Shown here in pieces: positions 44,601-58,200 of a stretch of DNA of 64,000 bases. The notes under the pieces are model-generated. The model did not search any database and had not been told where the DNA came from. It saw nothing but the letters and a program-made list of their open reading frames with translations. The stretch is taken from positions 8,432,001 to 8,496,000 of the forward strand of contig JAMPIT010000174.1 in assembly GCA_026261815.1 (NCBI GenBank). The letters are read 5' to 3'. A program made the position numbers and the translations under genes. This DNA comes from Monarcha castaneiventris obscurior. Its lineage: Eukaryota; Chordata; Aves; Passeriformes; Monarchidae. The number at the start of each line of letters is the position of its first letter. The first letter of the stretch is position 1.

Positions 44601-47600
44601 CTTTCGTTCCCACCACTTGACAGTAAAACATGCTGCAGCAGCGCTTGGAAAGAAACAAGTTATATAATCGCTTACAAAAAAATCCGCTTCATAGTATCGG
44701 CGGCTTAGAGAATGTTTTCCTTTGAAGAGGAGGCACGAAGAGATGTTTATTGCAGTTGTGGGGGGGTGTTCGCATTGTAAAGTGCGAAGTGGAAGATATT
44801 AAGGAAGTCATTTAATATAATTAGTGCAGTCAAATAATCTCAATGATCGTCAATTATCTCTAGCAAGGATTTGGGGAAAGTGTTGACTGCATGCAGTTAA
44901 ATTCATGAACTTATGCAGAAATGGTTTTTCTAGTGACGATTATGATTTCTTCCATTTGCTAAATGGCGATTATGAAGCAAGTTTTTAGTTTTAAAGGAAA
45001 GTACTATTTGCACGTAAGTATTAATTTTCAAACTGCACCGACTAAAGTGGCATCAAAATTAAAGATAGTGACAGGAAAATCACTTCAGTTTTCTGGCAAA
45101 AAAACCTTGAAAAGAGGGGATTTTTTTAATCATAGTAGCAGCTGTATCAGTTAAGAAAGTAGGAAGCTTGATTTATTTCGTAGATAAAATTTCGAGGAAG
45201 ACAAAGAACAAATTTTTTTTTCTTATTAAATCAAGAATTATTGCAACAGTTGCTTTCAAAATACCCCAAATTATCTGAAATTGAAATGTTTTATTATAAA
45301 AAGTAATGGGAATTTTTAATACATGGAGGTTGGAAAGCCCGGTTTGATTCAGTTATGATGGAGAGGAGAGGAGGAAGTAAGGGATGACAGTGAAAATGTT
45401 CAAATATAAATAAGAGTTATTCAGCTTCAGATTGGTCTCAAATCAAAAGAGATGTGCAGCCTTTTTAAGAGGAAGTAATCCATTATTATATTTTTATTCA
45501 CTTGTATTAACTAAGTAGATTTGAGGAACAACCAGGAGAAATATACTATTTTCACAGCCTTTATAAGCTCAAGATTGAACCAAAACTGTTAATTCTTCAC
45601 TCAGAAATAGCTTTTAAGTTCTTTTCAGCAAAAAGGAAGGCAATTATTTTGTCTGTAATGAGAAAAACATAAATACTGCCATATTAATCAGTGTCTTTAT
45701 ATGTAACACCTGCAGTGAAATTAGTTTTGCTTTTTGTCACATCTATGACTCCTTTCCTCACTTTAAATCTCACTTTAATTTTTTTCAGTCTATTGCTTTA
45801 TAGGTTACAGTGTGAGTCTTATTTCTGATACATTCAGAGCCAGAACCATGGAAAATCACTTGATCGCCTTGTGTCTAAATGCAGATTTGAGTAAGAAGGA
45901 TTTTTCTGTAAGCTAAATGTAGCACTTAGTTTGAATATTCTTTAAAAGTCTAGGGAAAAAGTTATGTGTTATGTACTCTTTGCACGTAACATCTTGGTGT
46001 TAAGCAACTGCACAAGCAAGGGATCATTCAGGTTTGGATAGCCTACAACTGTGCCCAAGCAGATAAAGCTGGCAAAGCTGTTCAGGAAAGAGAACCGAGC
46101 ATTGCCAAGTGACACTGTGAAAACACTGCTGCCATCATGCCCCTACTGTGAAAAACAAAGTTTGATCAGATGTGTGAGTGAAAAATTGGGTGTTAAAGAA
46201 TTTATGTCAAGAGTTACTTTTTCTGTAAGACCTGTTACTGTGGTCGGAGCTGGTAGTGCTACTGCCTGGTGAGTAAGGCTTACGGTAGGATAACAGGTTT
46301 TATTGCTTAAAATATTTGGAAATATTTTTCTCATGCTGTGGGCTGGGTTTTGAGGGAAGGTTTCAGTGAGGTTCAGCTATTTCTGATAATAAGAGTGTGG
46401 CAATAGCAAGGTGTTGTTGTGTTTACATTAAATACTTTGTCTCCTTAAAACACCTACATATTTAGGATGGTGCCTTGAAAATTAGTAGATGGCTCATGTT
46501 TGTGTTGGAAGTATGCTTTGACTCTTCCATAAGAAGAAAAATCCAAACCACACAATTTCTAGTATTAACACTTCTGTTGTTGACTAACAACCAAAGCATT
46601 TTGCATTTCGTTTAGAGTACATGAAGATTTCGTAATCTAAAGTTGTTGGGATGGAATCAAAGGCTTTTTATATATAGGAAAAAAGGGTGTAATGAAAAAC
46701 TTTTGCATATCATGATGTTTCCAGTTTCCTTGAGTAGTGGTGTTTTGCTGTGTCTGGTGTACTGTCCCTTGGAATTTCTTCTTAAATGGGTGTGTTTCAG
46801 TTAAAGAACTTTAAGGGTGCTGTATTGGATGTGTTTTCTGGCTTTCCGGTATGAAGTTTGGATATTCTAAACTTTTAGTATTTGGAAAGGCTGGTGACCT
46901 TTTGGCTAACTCATGTGAAAGGTGGCCTTTGAACAGGTGCATTCAAGAAAAACATATAGTTCAACAAAGAAAAACTTATCATTTCCTTATCTTAGCTGAC
47001 CTTGAAGTTATTTGCTTGGATTTCAGTAAATTTGAATTCAAATGTTATAAATAGTTCTGTAAAATCCACTTTGTATAGGGTGCATGTACATACATAAACA
47101 GAGGGAGAGAGCAAATGTTGTTAGGACAAGCAAAAGTTGATTTTATATTGAAAATTATGTAGAACTAGAAAGAATTTAGGGAAGTATTTTCATGTTGCAG
47201 AGAAATTACATTGGACCCTATGTGCTTGGACTTTGAACTGAAAACTCAAAATAGACAAGCCTTTAAATATGAATATAAACAAAATTTTATGACTATCTAT
47301 TAACTTAAAAATAAAATTGAGTTCATGGGTGTTGCTGCACTTCCTGGACAACTGAGTGTTTTATAGGGTTTTAAAGGATTATTCTTGGTGTGAGTCTAGA
47401 GGAAGTTTGCATAGGTGTTTGTTCCTTTCTGGCATGGGGAGATGAGGAAAAAGAAAATTAGAAGGCTTAGTAAATGAGGTGGAGATAGCAGTTGCACACA
47501 TAAAAGTGCCAGAGTTGATGTTAAATGACCTTTAGATCCTACTTTGCCATGTGGATCCTATGCATCAAAGTTTTAACATGATTTCTGTGCATTTTTATGG

Positions 47601-50600
47601 GAACTGTTCTTACATTGCCTTTCTAACCACATGCTAAAAAAGAAATCAGTTTTGTCCCATAGCGTGTTTAAGTGGAGCCTTAATTTCGTTACATGTAATA
47701 GTATTTGGGTTTAGTCTTATCTAAGTGACATTAAGATGTTAGATGGAAAACCTTTACCCTTAGGATGGAGTGTGAGCTTGTAATATTTTAAAACTTTATT
47801 TTAGTTAAGAAAAACATGTGCTAACAGCTTCAATGGCATAATAACTTAAAATACAAACTCCAAGATGTAGAGTCTGTTAGCACACAGGAGTGGCTAAAGT
47901 GTGTTTTTAAATGCTCAACTTCAAAGTTTGGCAGTTTTTTCCAAAAGTAAACCCCATCCTGGCAAGGTGTGCCTCTGTCATTAACTGGAGTCACATCAGT
48001 AACCAGCTGAAACTAATGAACTACTCGTTTGCATAAATAGTTACACAAGTGCAGCTGGTGCCAGAACGCCAAAGCTGGGCTCTGAAGCCTGTAGCTGGGT
48101 TGGTACAAGTTTCATACTTGCTCTTTTGCAAAAGCTTTATTGAAATTCTAAGAGTGAAGGGCCATCCATGGAGATTGTAGTTGCTGTTGGAATCCATAAC
48201 TTACCTGTGCAGCTGTGTGCGTATGCTATCTGCACTTATTTTTCTGTTGATTTAAAAATTGTCTGCATTTGATTTGTGACCTGGGTATTGTCTTGTGCAC
48301 CATAACACAGCTGTAGTGCACAAGCATTGCTTCTGTGTGTGTCAGCCTCAGTCCTGCAGAGAAGGTAAGAAAACTTTGACTCCAGCTCTTGTTCTTTCAG
48401 CATTCTTCCCTATAAATTAAGTAGTTATATGAAATTAGTTGTTTAGGGAGAGCAAAGGAAGGCAGTTTCCTTTCTGGTGTAGGGAAATTTGACTCCAACT
48501 TCCCTTTGGTGACTGCTTCAGCAATAGCACAGAATTACACTGCTCTTGTTCTTAATCATAATGATAGTCTAGGCTGCTCTTTTAAATGTGGTGGCCACAT
48601 GCCAACTTTTGTGTTCTTTTATTCAAGACTGCAATAAAACATGAGGGTAGAGAGGAAAATAATTTATTTTAAATGCATTTATTGCTAAAGAAATTGGCTC
48701 CTGGGTCTGTCATCTCTATTCTACTGTGTGTGCCCTATGGACAGCTACTGTCGTATTAGGAATCACAACCTAAACAGAATGTGCATGTAACAAAAAATTT
48801 CTATCATATTATCTACAGATCATAGACGTGTTTGGGGACTAGAGAATGCTCATATTGGACAGGGAGAATCAGCTGGGGCACCTGGGAACAAAGGGAAAAT
48901 AGTTATGTATTATCCCAGATCCAAGAAGGGGCATCTTTATTCAGTTGGTACAGTGCCCATGGCTGGTCAGATATAACCCAGTGTTGAGAAATAATTGGCT
49001 TCAGGGACTACTGATGGGCCTGACTCTAAAGCCTATTTGCATTTGTATCCAGAGGCATGTAAAGGTGTAGCTGATAGGCATGAATAACTTTCTGTTGGTT
49101 TAGTTCCCCTAATGAATACCAGCAAAATAGAGGTGGAATGTGTAGTAACGGGAGTGGGCTGCCTTGTGGGTGGTAGGTAGCTATTGAATGTGCTTTGTTA
49201 TAATATGAAACATTACTGTCTGAGGAGATAAATGGAGAGTTTCAGCATCATCAGTACTAAGTGTGAATGAAACCTTGGAAGGGAGTAGATTGAAAATGAA
49301 AGGGTATGAGGAATTGTTGAACCTAACTTGGTGGTATGTGTAACTGAGCTACACAGTGAATTCTAAATTGAGGGTATTTAATTCGTTATTTTTTTTAAGT
49401 CAGTGCTGGCATGAGTACTTTTTGTTTACAACAGTATATTCCTCTTCTCACCCTTCCCTGTCCTAACCAGTTTGTTGGTATAAACAATTGCATGGTTGCA
49501 CAGTGATGTGGGTGAAAATTAAGTGCTGCTCTAGGGATGGTAAGGTAAGAAATGACTATCAGACAGATTAGTTTCTTAAATTCACCATGTGGACAAAAGT
49601 GTTTGTTTTGGCAAGCCTGGGGGAGTAGTGAGGGCAGAAATGGATTGGCTCATGGTAGTAGCTCCTTAAGTAATACAGGTGCCTAAGAATAACCTAACGA
49701 CAGATGACCATGGGTAGATGCTTCACCTCTTTTTTTATTTGTAATTAATTTTATTTTTCTCCATGATGTCTCAATAAAACTTTGCTTTGTTTTACTGTTG
49801 ATCCTCGAAGCTAGATAAGAATGATAAAGGATTTATTTTGATTTTGTGAGGATGTTTATGGAGAGAGCTGTTCCGTTTTCTGTTATCAACTGTGTTATTA
49901 ATCTTTCTTGAATAGCACACAACGACAGTGTAGAATCAGGATACTTACAGATCCGTTGAATGAAAATTTTGGCAACACTTGTTGTTGCTAGGGATTTTTA
50001 ATGTGATTCAAATAATAGAAGTATTCATGGATCAGTTAATGCAAGCTTGAGAGCTCTTTGTGTGAAATCCTAATACCAAGAGCATCTGGAATAATTGCTG
50101 GTGCAACTGCTGTGCAGTGATAAAAAAATATGTATAGTGAAAGAAAACTTCAAGATGTATAGCAGTATACAGTTCACAGAAGGCTCATGTTCTTGCTCTG
50201 GTAAGTCTACAATTGTAAGATGGAACAGCTTGAAATACTGCACAATAAAAGTTTAAATGCATTCAGAATTTTCCAGTCTCAAACTGTTCATTAATTAAAG
50301 CAGCCAATTTCAGACCTGAAGGAAAAATAAAGGCAGAGCCAAAACTTAGCTGGCAGTCATTTGATAGTAAAGCTTGTGGGAGCCAATTACTTACATGCTC
50401 CCTAGTGTTTGCAAATACCTTTCCTTCTAACTGAAACAATTTTTTGTTTTATTTCAAGCCAAAATGCATGTTTTTTGCAGTCATTAAAAATACCTATAAT
50501 GAAAGAAAACTTCAGAGCTGTGTAGCTGTATATGGAGAAAGCTCAGAGCCTTGGTTTGCTAAGGATACAGTGGTGTGAGTTTGCTGGGAATTGTGTGCTG

Positions 50601-53600
50601 TCCCTTCTAGGTGATCGTTAGTGCAGCCTAGTTCTGGATGTAGTTTACATGGAGAGACAGTGATTAAAAATGAACCAAACCCTTTACTTCAAAAAAAGCA
50701 GAGAAATTAAAGATATTTGGGAAACTATGAAATGTTTACCAGGCAATTACAAAGTTTTGGGGAAGTTGTTCTGTTCTAGTAAACCATAGCTCCATAGTAA
50801 CTCTTAAACTTTCAGGCCTATGGATTTGTTAAATAAGGACCACATTTCTGTGTGGCAAAGAAGGCTAAGTCTGTTTTGGCAGACTTGATGCTTAGTAGCA
50901 TGGCTCTGTGATTAGTAGGGGGAACTACATCCATTTCATTTATGGAGCAGCAGATGTTGGAGGAGACTGGGTGGAAAGGGCGAAGACAATAGATTTTATG
51001 CCTATGTTCAAGTAATTTGGCTTGAAGCTCTGCTATGTTTAAAAGACCATTTAAAAAGAAAAATTATAATGGCAGAGTATTTCTTGTAATGGTATTGTAT
51101 CATTTTTCAAACCTTCTTTTGGAACAGAGAGTATTAAAATGTTTTGGTAAATTTTTGTTATTTTCCTAAATAAACAGAAGGCTCAAAGCCAAAATATTTA
51201 TATCCAAGTTTTCAGTTATGTGAGCAATGCTAAAATAAACCATTTGCCCAAAACCTGTTGTCCTAAGGGCTATATCCTGTTTACAGGTGTAAGCCAGTTT
51301 AGTAGGATCTAAGACATGGATTTTCCATGCCGTGTTTGCCAGACCTACAACTTCTCTCTTCCTTTGTGGATTAGTAGGGGTGCCTTAGTATTTGATGTTG
51401 GAAAACCAGTTATGTGAGCTCTGCATTTTGATTCATGTTAGACTTTGTCTTATTCATCAGCCAGTGGTGTTCTTCCCCTCTGTCTAGAACACCTTCTGGC
51501 CTTGACGATTTCGCATGACCAATGGTCTTCTTCAGGAGTTTATATGTCTTGGTCCATTTCCTCTTCTGAATTCAGCTGGAAGAGCAAAGAACCTCTAAGG
51601 ACAGAGAGAGGGTGGTTGCCTTGTGTCTCTCCTGAGCCCCTCTTACACTGTCAATCCCCCTGCCCTCTGCTGGAGGTAAGTCACCTCATCCTGAAGGATG
51701 GCTTCCATTTGCCAGGAAAGCAGTTTAATTATTTTAAGTAAGTAAAATTGTAGTTTTTCTTTATGTTTAAAAGTAGAAAAAAATTTCTTGTATAACTTTT
51801 CATAACAGTAAGTTTTCACCAGGGATGTGATCCTTTCCCTCTGTCCCTCCTAAGTGAACACAACTCTACTCCAGTTTGATTTTCATATCTCTATAGCTCA
51901 TAATTTTTCTGCCATTTGAGTGCTTAAATTAGTTTTTCAAGTGCCAAACTATCGTTTTTGGGTGGAAAGAATTTAGGAAAGCTGGCAGAAAAATCAATTT
52001 GTGATTGGGTATTTTCTATTATTTAAAATATACCTGCCAAATCTCCTTATCTGTAGAGGCTTTCTTTTGCAGAAGTGTAAGAATCTCCTTGGACTAATAA
52101 TTGGTTGATTTTTATTTTAAGCTAATGATTTCTGGCTTTCCAGAAATTATCATCTTCCTCTTCTATATAAGAAAACTATGTCATGAATATTGTAGGATAT
52201 ATTTAATCAGTTTAAATGAAACAGAAATGATCTGGCAAGATTGATACTTCAAAGGAATCTAGAGTTCATCAGGAATACTTTAAGTTAATTGTTTGTAAAT
52301 GTGTCCCTTTCTTATGCATGTAAAAGGTTTAAAGTATTCTGTGAGCACTGAGGTCTTTTATCCCTTCAGTTGCTTATGGAATACTAATGAAAGTAATGTA
52401 TGTGCATCATGTGGAAAATATGTTGGCAGACAGATAGATACCTGCAGTGCCTTAAATGCTTTGGCGTTGTCTTTGTTTAATCAGCATAGTCGATCTCTGC
52501 TTCCCCTAGAGGTTTATACTTCCAGGATAAGATCAAAGGTTTATATGAAGGTTTAAGCAAAAGTAGAATTCACCTATTTTAGAGATGAATGAATAGATAA
52601 CCAGAAGCTTAAAAATAAAACTTCAGGCACCCCAGTCTCTAATATAAAATGTCTTGTGGGACCAATAATTACAGTAGTTGTGTATATTTAAGAAATCAGA
52701 CATCTGAGATGTTAAGAGAAGAATTTCCTGGAATTAAGTACCTATCTGATTAAACTTTGGTGATTTGTTTTCATGATGCTTTCTAAAAGAGTAGCTGTTT
52801 TATGCTGTGTCTGTATGCTTTGCTAAATTAATAAGCTGACTTGGCATTGAAAATGCTCTTTGAGGAATGCAAAAAGAAACCCCCAAGCCCAACTGTTAAG
52901 TTCAAGTAACAGTTAAAATATCCAGTACCATTTTTTGGGTATTCTGTCTGCCTTTTTGTGGCACCGATTCTTTGTGTTACCATTTACATCTGCTTAAAAT
53001 GCTATAGAGCAAGTGGAGTGTTTCATTGAAGGCTGATTCCAGTAAATGTTTAGTGGAATAGAGAAAAAAAGCCTAGAAATATCAACAGTTAAATTTAAAT
53101 TATGATGCAGATATGGTATCCTAATGCTAAATAGGAAATACATAAGTAGAGTGGTTTCAGTAAAACTGCAGGGAAACTGGAGTACAAAGCAATTACATAA
53201 AATAAGATTGTGACCCGGGATATAAAAAAATTGTCAGCTGTGTCTTCTGAATGCTGTTCATGCTTTTTTATTAGAAATGAATTTTGATGTGTTAGTATTT
53301 TATCTCTACTGTATGGCACAATAATGGTTATTTTGTTAAGAAAATTTCACAATATTTATCAATTGTCATATTCTTTGCAACTGATACAATACTTAGTGTT
53401 TAGTCATCAGTTGCTGCTGAAATAGCAGAAATGGACTCTGCATTTGAAGCTGGAGCATCATCAGCAAATGCATTGGGTTCAGTTTGCTGACACTTACATG
53501 TATGTAATATCTTAGCTGAAATGTTGCAGTGAACAATGTATTTAATTTTCCCTGTAATTATGAGCTTATGGGAGGCACAGTGAGTTGTGTGATTTCTAAG

Positions 53601-54891
53601 GAAACTGTGAGCTTTAATTCTGTTCTCTGACACTGTTGTTTGCTTGGACTGGCTTGGCTACATTGGCCCAGTGCTTCTGAGTGTACAGCTGAAGTCTGAG
53701 TATTTGAATTAGTGAAACAGTAGATAGGCCAAAACATGTGGTGGAGAGTTTTCCGCAGGGCAGACTTCACAATTTGTTATTAAAAATTATTCCTGCACCT
53801 GAGCTGTAAATAGTGCTGTCTGTTCATTACTAGTAGTCTTCTAGTTTTTATCAGGTAGAGTCTGTAAATGCCAGAAAGTTGTGCACTCATTAAAACAGTA
53901 ACTTTTTTTAAAGCTGACAGAACAGTGTATTTACTGTCAACATGTCAGTCAAAAGTAAGTATAGAAATTGAAGCATTGAGCTTCAATTGAATTGCTTTGG
54001 CAGGATATTTGGGTTTTCTACCTTTGATATAGTAAGATTATATTCGTAAACTCTGCAACATTTAAGTGCAGTTTGGAATAAGAGACTCTGACTACTGAGT
54101 TAATAGTTTTCTAAGAAATATACCAGAATCATGACTTCATAGAAATAAGTTTTTCTCAGTTATTTTCTCGCTTTTTTATATTTCATGATGGAATTAAGAG
54201 CAAACATTGCAGCTCTGATTTGAAATATTTCAATTTCCTGTGGCCTTTCACCAGTTAGTTCAGTTAAATGTGTATCAAAATTATATTTGGAACAGTTATA
54301 TTTACCTTGATTGTAATAAACTTTTCTTTTGTTTTAGACAAAATAGGAAACAGTACCAAATATCTTTTGTGTTCTGAGTTTCCTGCATGTGTGTTGGTAT
54401 AAGTAAAGTGTTAGTAATGCTACACAGGACTGCTGCTTTTACTACAAAACTAAGTCACTATATAGGCAAATCCTGAGGTATGGTATAGTTCCAGTGTCTC
54501 TTGGACAGACTTGCAGGATCGTATTACATGAGGCACTAAGTGTCATAAGTTTCAGGAGGAATGACTATTCTTCCAAAATGTAAATTAAGGAACCCTTCCC
54601 CCTCACTTTTGCAGTTGGTAGATAATAGTGTTAGTATCTGAAGCTGTGCATTCCAGGGAGTAAAATTCAGCCTGAACTACAAAGAGCCCTCATGCCTGCT
54701 AGTCACAGCATGTTTTTGAAGCCTTTTGTGTAATAGTGACTGTTTTAAAAGCATATTTTGTTGATTAAAAAAATATAGTAGATCATAAAACAAGAAAGGC
54801 AGGCTTGTTTCTAATGTGTATGAGAACATTCAGTCTTATGAATGTTGATGCCAGTCCAAGAAAATATTGATTCATTTAAAATTTGATTTAG
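44601..54891 (+). other. NAPEPLD intron 1, no coding exon recognised
   Basis: About 10 kb of AT-rich, unique-looking DNA between the CpG island and the first coding exon. It may hold further non-coding 5' exons. One candidate is the open stretch 46051-46269 that ends in a strong donor (CCTGGTGAGTAAG). No transposon was recognised. Confidence 0.55.
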
Positions 54892-55204
54892 TTCTCCTGA
54901 AAAAGTTATGGATAAGAACATAGATGAAGAGCAGCCTTCAACTGCATGTAACCAGTACCCTAAAGAAGCAGTGAAGAAACGTCAGAATTCGGATCGAGGT
55001 TCCGGGAGGAATGATTCTTCCAGGACCTTCAGAAAAAGCTTCAGGCTGGACTACAGATTAGAAGAGGATGTAACTAAATCAAAGAGAGGCAAAGATGGGA
55101 GATTTGTCAACCCGTGGCCAACATGGAAATCACCAACCTTATCAAACATTTTGAAATGGTCCCTCATGGAGAAGGACAACAGCAATGTCCCACGCTCGAA
55201 GCAG
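54892..55204 (+). CDS. NAPEPLD: NAPEPLD first coding exon
   Basis: Acceptor TTGATTTAG, about 16 nt of leader, then ATG at 54908. Encodes [20 protein letters not shown] to VPRSKQ; donor GTAAAT. The segment [19 protein letters not shown] core is conserved (here [15 protein letters not shown]). The boundary of the leader is good to within a base or two. Confidence 0.95.
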
Positions 55205-58200
55205 GTAAATACTTCCGTGTTTTCCTTTCATGATTTAGAGTGCTTTTATGTCTGCTCTCATCAATAAAATAGGACAGTTTCTAACTAATACTCATTAGGC
55301 ATCTTCTGGAGACTTTTCTAAGTCTTACTTTTCTGATTTTAGTATCATTTTATTCTTTTCTAAATGGTGGATTAATACTTTCTACCTCTTTAATTTTTGT
55401 CTCCTTGTTAGGTCCACACCTTTTGATTTATACAGCTATGTTTATATTTATAAAAACAACAAAAATGGCCCCCTAGCTCAGTCAAAACCCAGTTACAGCC
55501 ATTCTTTTTTAACAGGTGTTGTCTTATGAAGCATACTATTAACTTAATTTGTCTTGCATGAAGCAGCTGATTTCATGACATACCTGATTTTTAAAATTTT
55601 GCCTTTTTTTTCCAGACTGCAATTTAATGCATATGTTGCATCTCTTTAATGAAAATGTAAGAGTTTCTGTCACCTACTTATGAAAATATTTACAAATCTG
55701 TTTTTTCTGTTTCAGTACACCAGGAGAAAAAATTGCATATGTTAAAACTAACCTGAGCAAGTATTTGTACAGAAACACTTAAAGTACAGTGCCAGTTTAC
55801 AGGGTAATACTGTTATTTGTTCTTGGTGAAATGCTATTGTCAGGTATTGTGTATAAAGAAGGAGACAGGAGAAGCGTCTTTTCTGTGAAGAGTAATGGAT
55901 ATTGGAAAGTCAGGGGTTATGTTTATAGTCACAGGAGGTATGAAGATGACTAAGTTTTGACAGAATTACTTCTCAGTGTACTTCTGATATATTGACTGTA
56001 CTTCAGAAAAGCTGTGCTGAAGGGTGCACAACCAAGGACAGCATTTGTTAACAAGCAGGTGTTAATAATGCTTTTAAGCATACAGGAATGTATGCACAAC
56101 TTATGAATCTCACAGCCAGTATTTAGTAAAGAGCTTTCAATTTTGTCTTACCTGAATTACCTGTGAAGGAAGGAATTCTATCAGTTTTATGGACAGGAAA
56201 GCCATGTTACACGTTAACGGATGATGGTTAGAGGTTTGGGGATGTTTAAGGGACAAATAATCTTGGCTGTAATTGAATAATAATAATAAAATCTGACTTA
56301 GAAAGAAGCACAGCAAACTTTAAACTTTTTGGTCTTGGGATCACTTCCAGTGATTTATGTTTTAAAATTTGATGTCTTCCTTGTGGTGACAACAGTTGCC
56401 TCAGTGTACACAGCTTTCTAGACGGTGTGCTGGCCACGTTTTCATGAAATTCAAACCTGGACATTTTCATTTGCCTTTGACCTCTGCCCTTCTTGGTATG
56501 TGTAGAGCAGTCTTTTTGTCTTCCCAGTGCCAGTCAGAAACCTGAGTAGTGACTGAAGTCCCTCAAAGGTAGTGCTGAGGTCTACTATGGAGTGCAGAAC
56601 ATACAGCACCCTGATGGAGTGCAGAACTGCAGCACTTCCCTTTAATTTACTGTTCGTCCCTACTGTAAAGGATGATCACAAAGTAATCTACAAGGCAGCA
56701 GTTGAAAAGCTGTCTCTCTGACCCAGTTGGGATTAATTTTGGGCTAATCTTACTGTTTGCATATTAAATCTTTTCATTAAGTGCCTGCAATTATTCAAGA
56801 GTTCAGTGAAGTAAATCAGAAACAGAAAAACCTAGATAGGGATCAATGAAATGTACTTGTGGAGTCCTCAGCCATTTTGATGCTTGTTCCATCCAGTTTT
56901 GTTGCACCCCTAAATCAGCCTGTGAAGCGCATCTGAGCTTGTTTAAAATTCAAACTAAGGGCTCTATTCTTTATTTATCACTGCTAGATGGCATGTCCTT
57001 TGAGCAGGCTCCTAGTTCAGTTTCCACACTGAGTGTGCCTGGTGATGCCCTGCTATGCTGGTCCGGTTCAGTTTATCTGTACCAAGTGCTTTGCATATGT
57101 AAAAATGAGCATATTACCCAGGATATGTGCTTGTGCTTCACTGTGGAAAAGCTGTATGTATTATAATCATGCCTTCACAGTGAGCCTATAGCATTATCCA
57201 GAATGCATGGACTTCTTGTATTTTCATTTCAGGCTTTATTAATAGCTTTGTTCAGGGCTGTTGGAGGATCTTTAATTATTAGATGTTGGATCAGCAGTTT
57301 AGATTGTTCTCATTTCTGTAAAATCCTGTGGTATTCCAGTGTGCATTAAGCGCCAAAAATCCTAAGCTAATCAGCTAGTCTTACCAAAGCTTGTCATGTG
57401 TTTCTTCTTGCTTTGCATTAGGAGGGAAAGAAGAACAGGGAGGGGGGAAGGGACACAGCAGGAGGAATTTTTGTATTACTTCAGTAATGAAGACAAGACA
57501 ATATTAAGCACATTTTGCTTCTCATGGTAGCTGATTTGATATAATTGCTGTATTTCAAAAATCTATTATAATTCTTCTGGTTTTAATATGTTTCTGGTTA
57601 GTCTAATGGAGCAAAATATAGTATAGCAGGATAAAACTTCCATAAGATATGTATTTCATTCATTATGTTGCTTTATCCTGTTGTGCGAGTTGAAAGAATT
57701 TCTTGTGAAGAAAGCTGCTAATAGAACTTGTGTTTTAGTTTGAAATCTTGTGAGCTGAGTATTGCTTATTGCTTTAAAAGGTGATTTTTGTGTGCTTTTG
57801 TAAAATACTAAAAAAAACCCCAAACACAAATCCCATGCACTGAGAAGTAATATTTTGCTGTGATTTACTATGATGAGTCAACATGCCTGATTTCTGATCT
57901 CATCCTCTGAGCAATCAGTGATTTCGATCAGAGGCCTGTGTATCACAAACCTGGAAAGCACAAGCCTTGTATGAGATCTACAAGCTATATTGCCTTTGTG
58001 CTCTTGGTTTGTCTTGAACTGTTGTTCATGGAATTTCATTTAAATAGCTCAGGATGGCAGTTGTTTGAACTGTGCTCCTCTATATTTATCAATCTTCCTG
58101 TCTATGTAACTTTTACAAATGCCTTTTATAGTAATTAGTTCTACCTTTAAATCAACTACTTGAAATACTTAATAGTGACAATCCCAATGACATCTCTGTA

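Noticed and set aside
43876..44658. Minus-strand 260-codon frame in the NAPEPLD CpG island.
   Set aside because: Overlapping long frames exist in several phases on both strands here. This is the signature of high GC rather than coding. No family resemblance.
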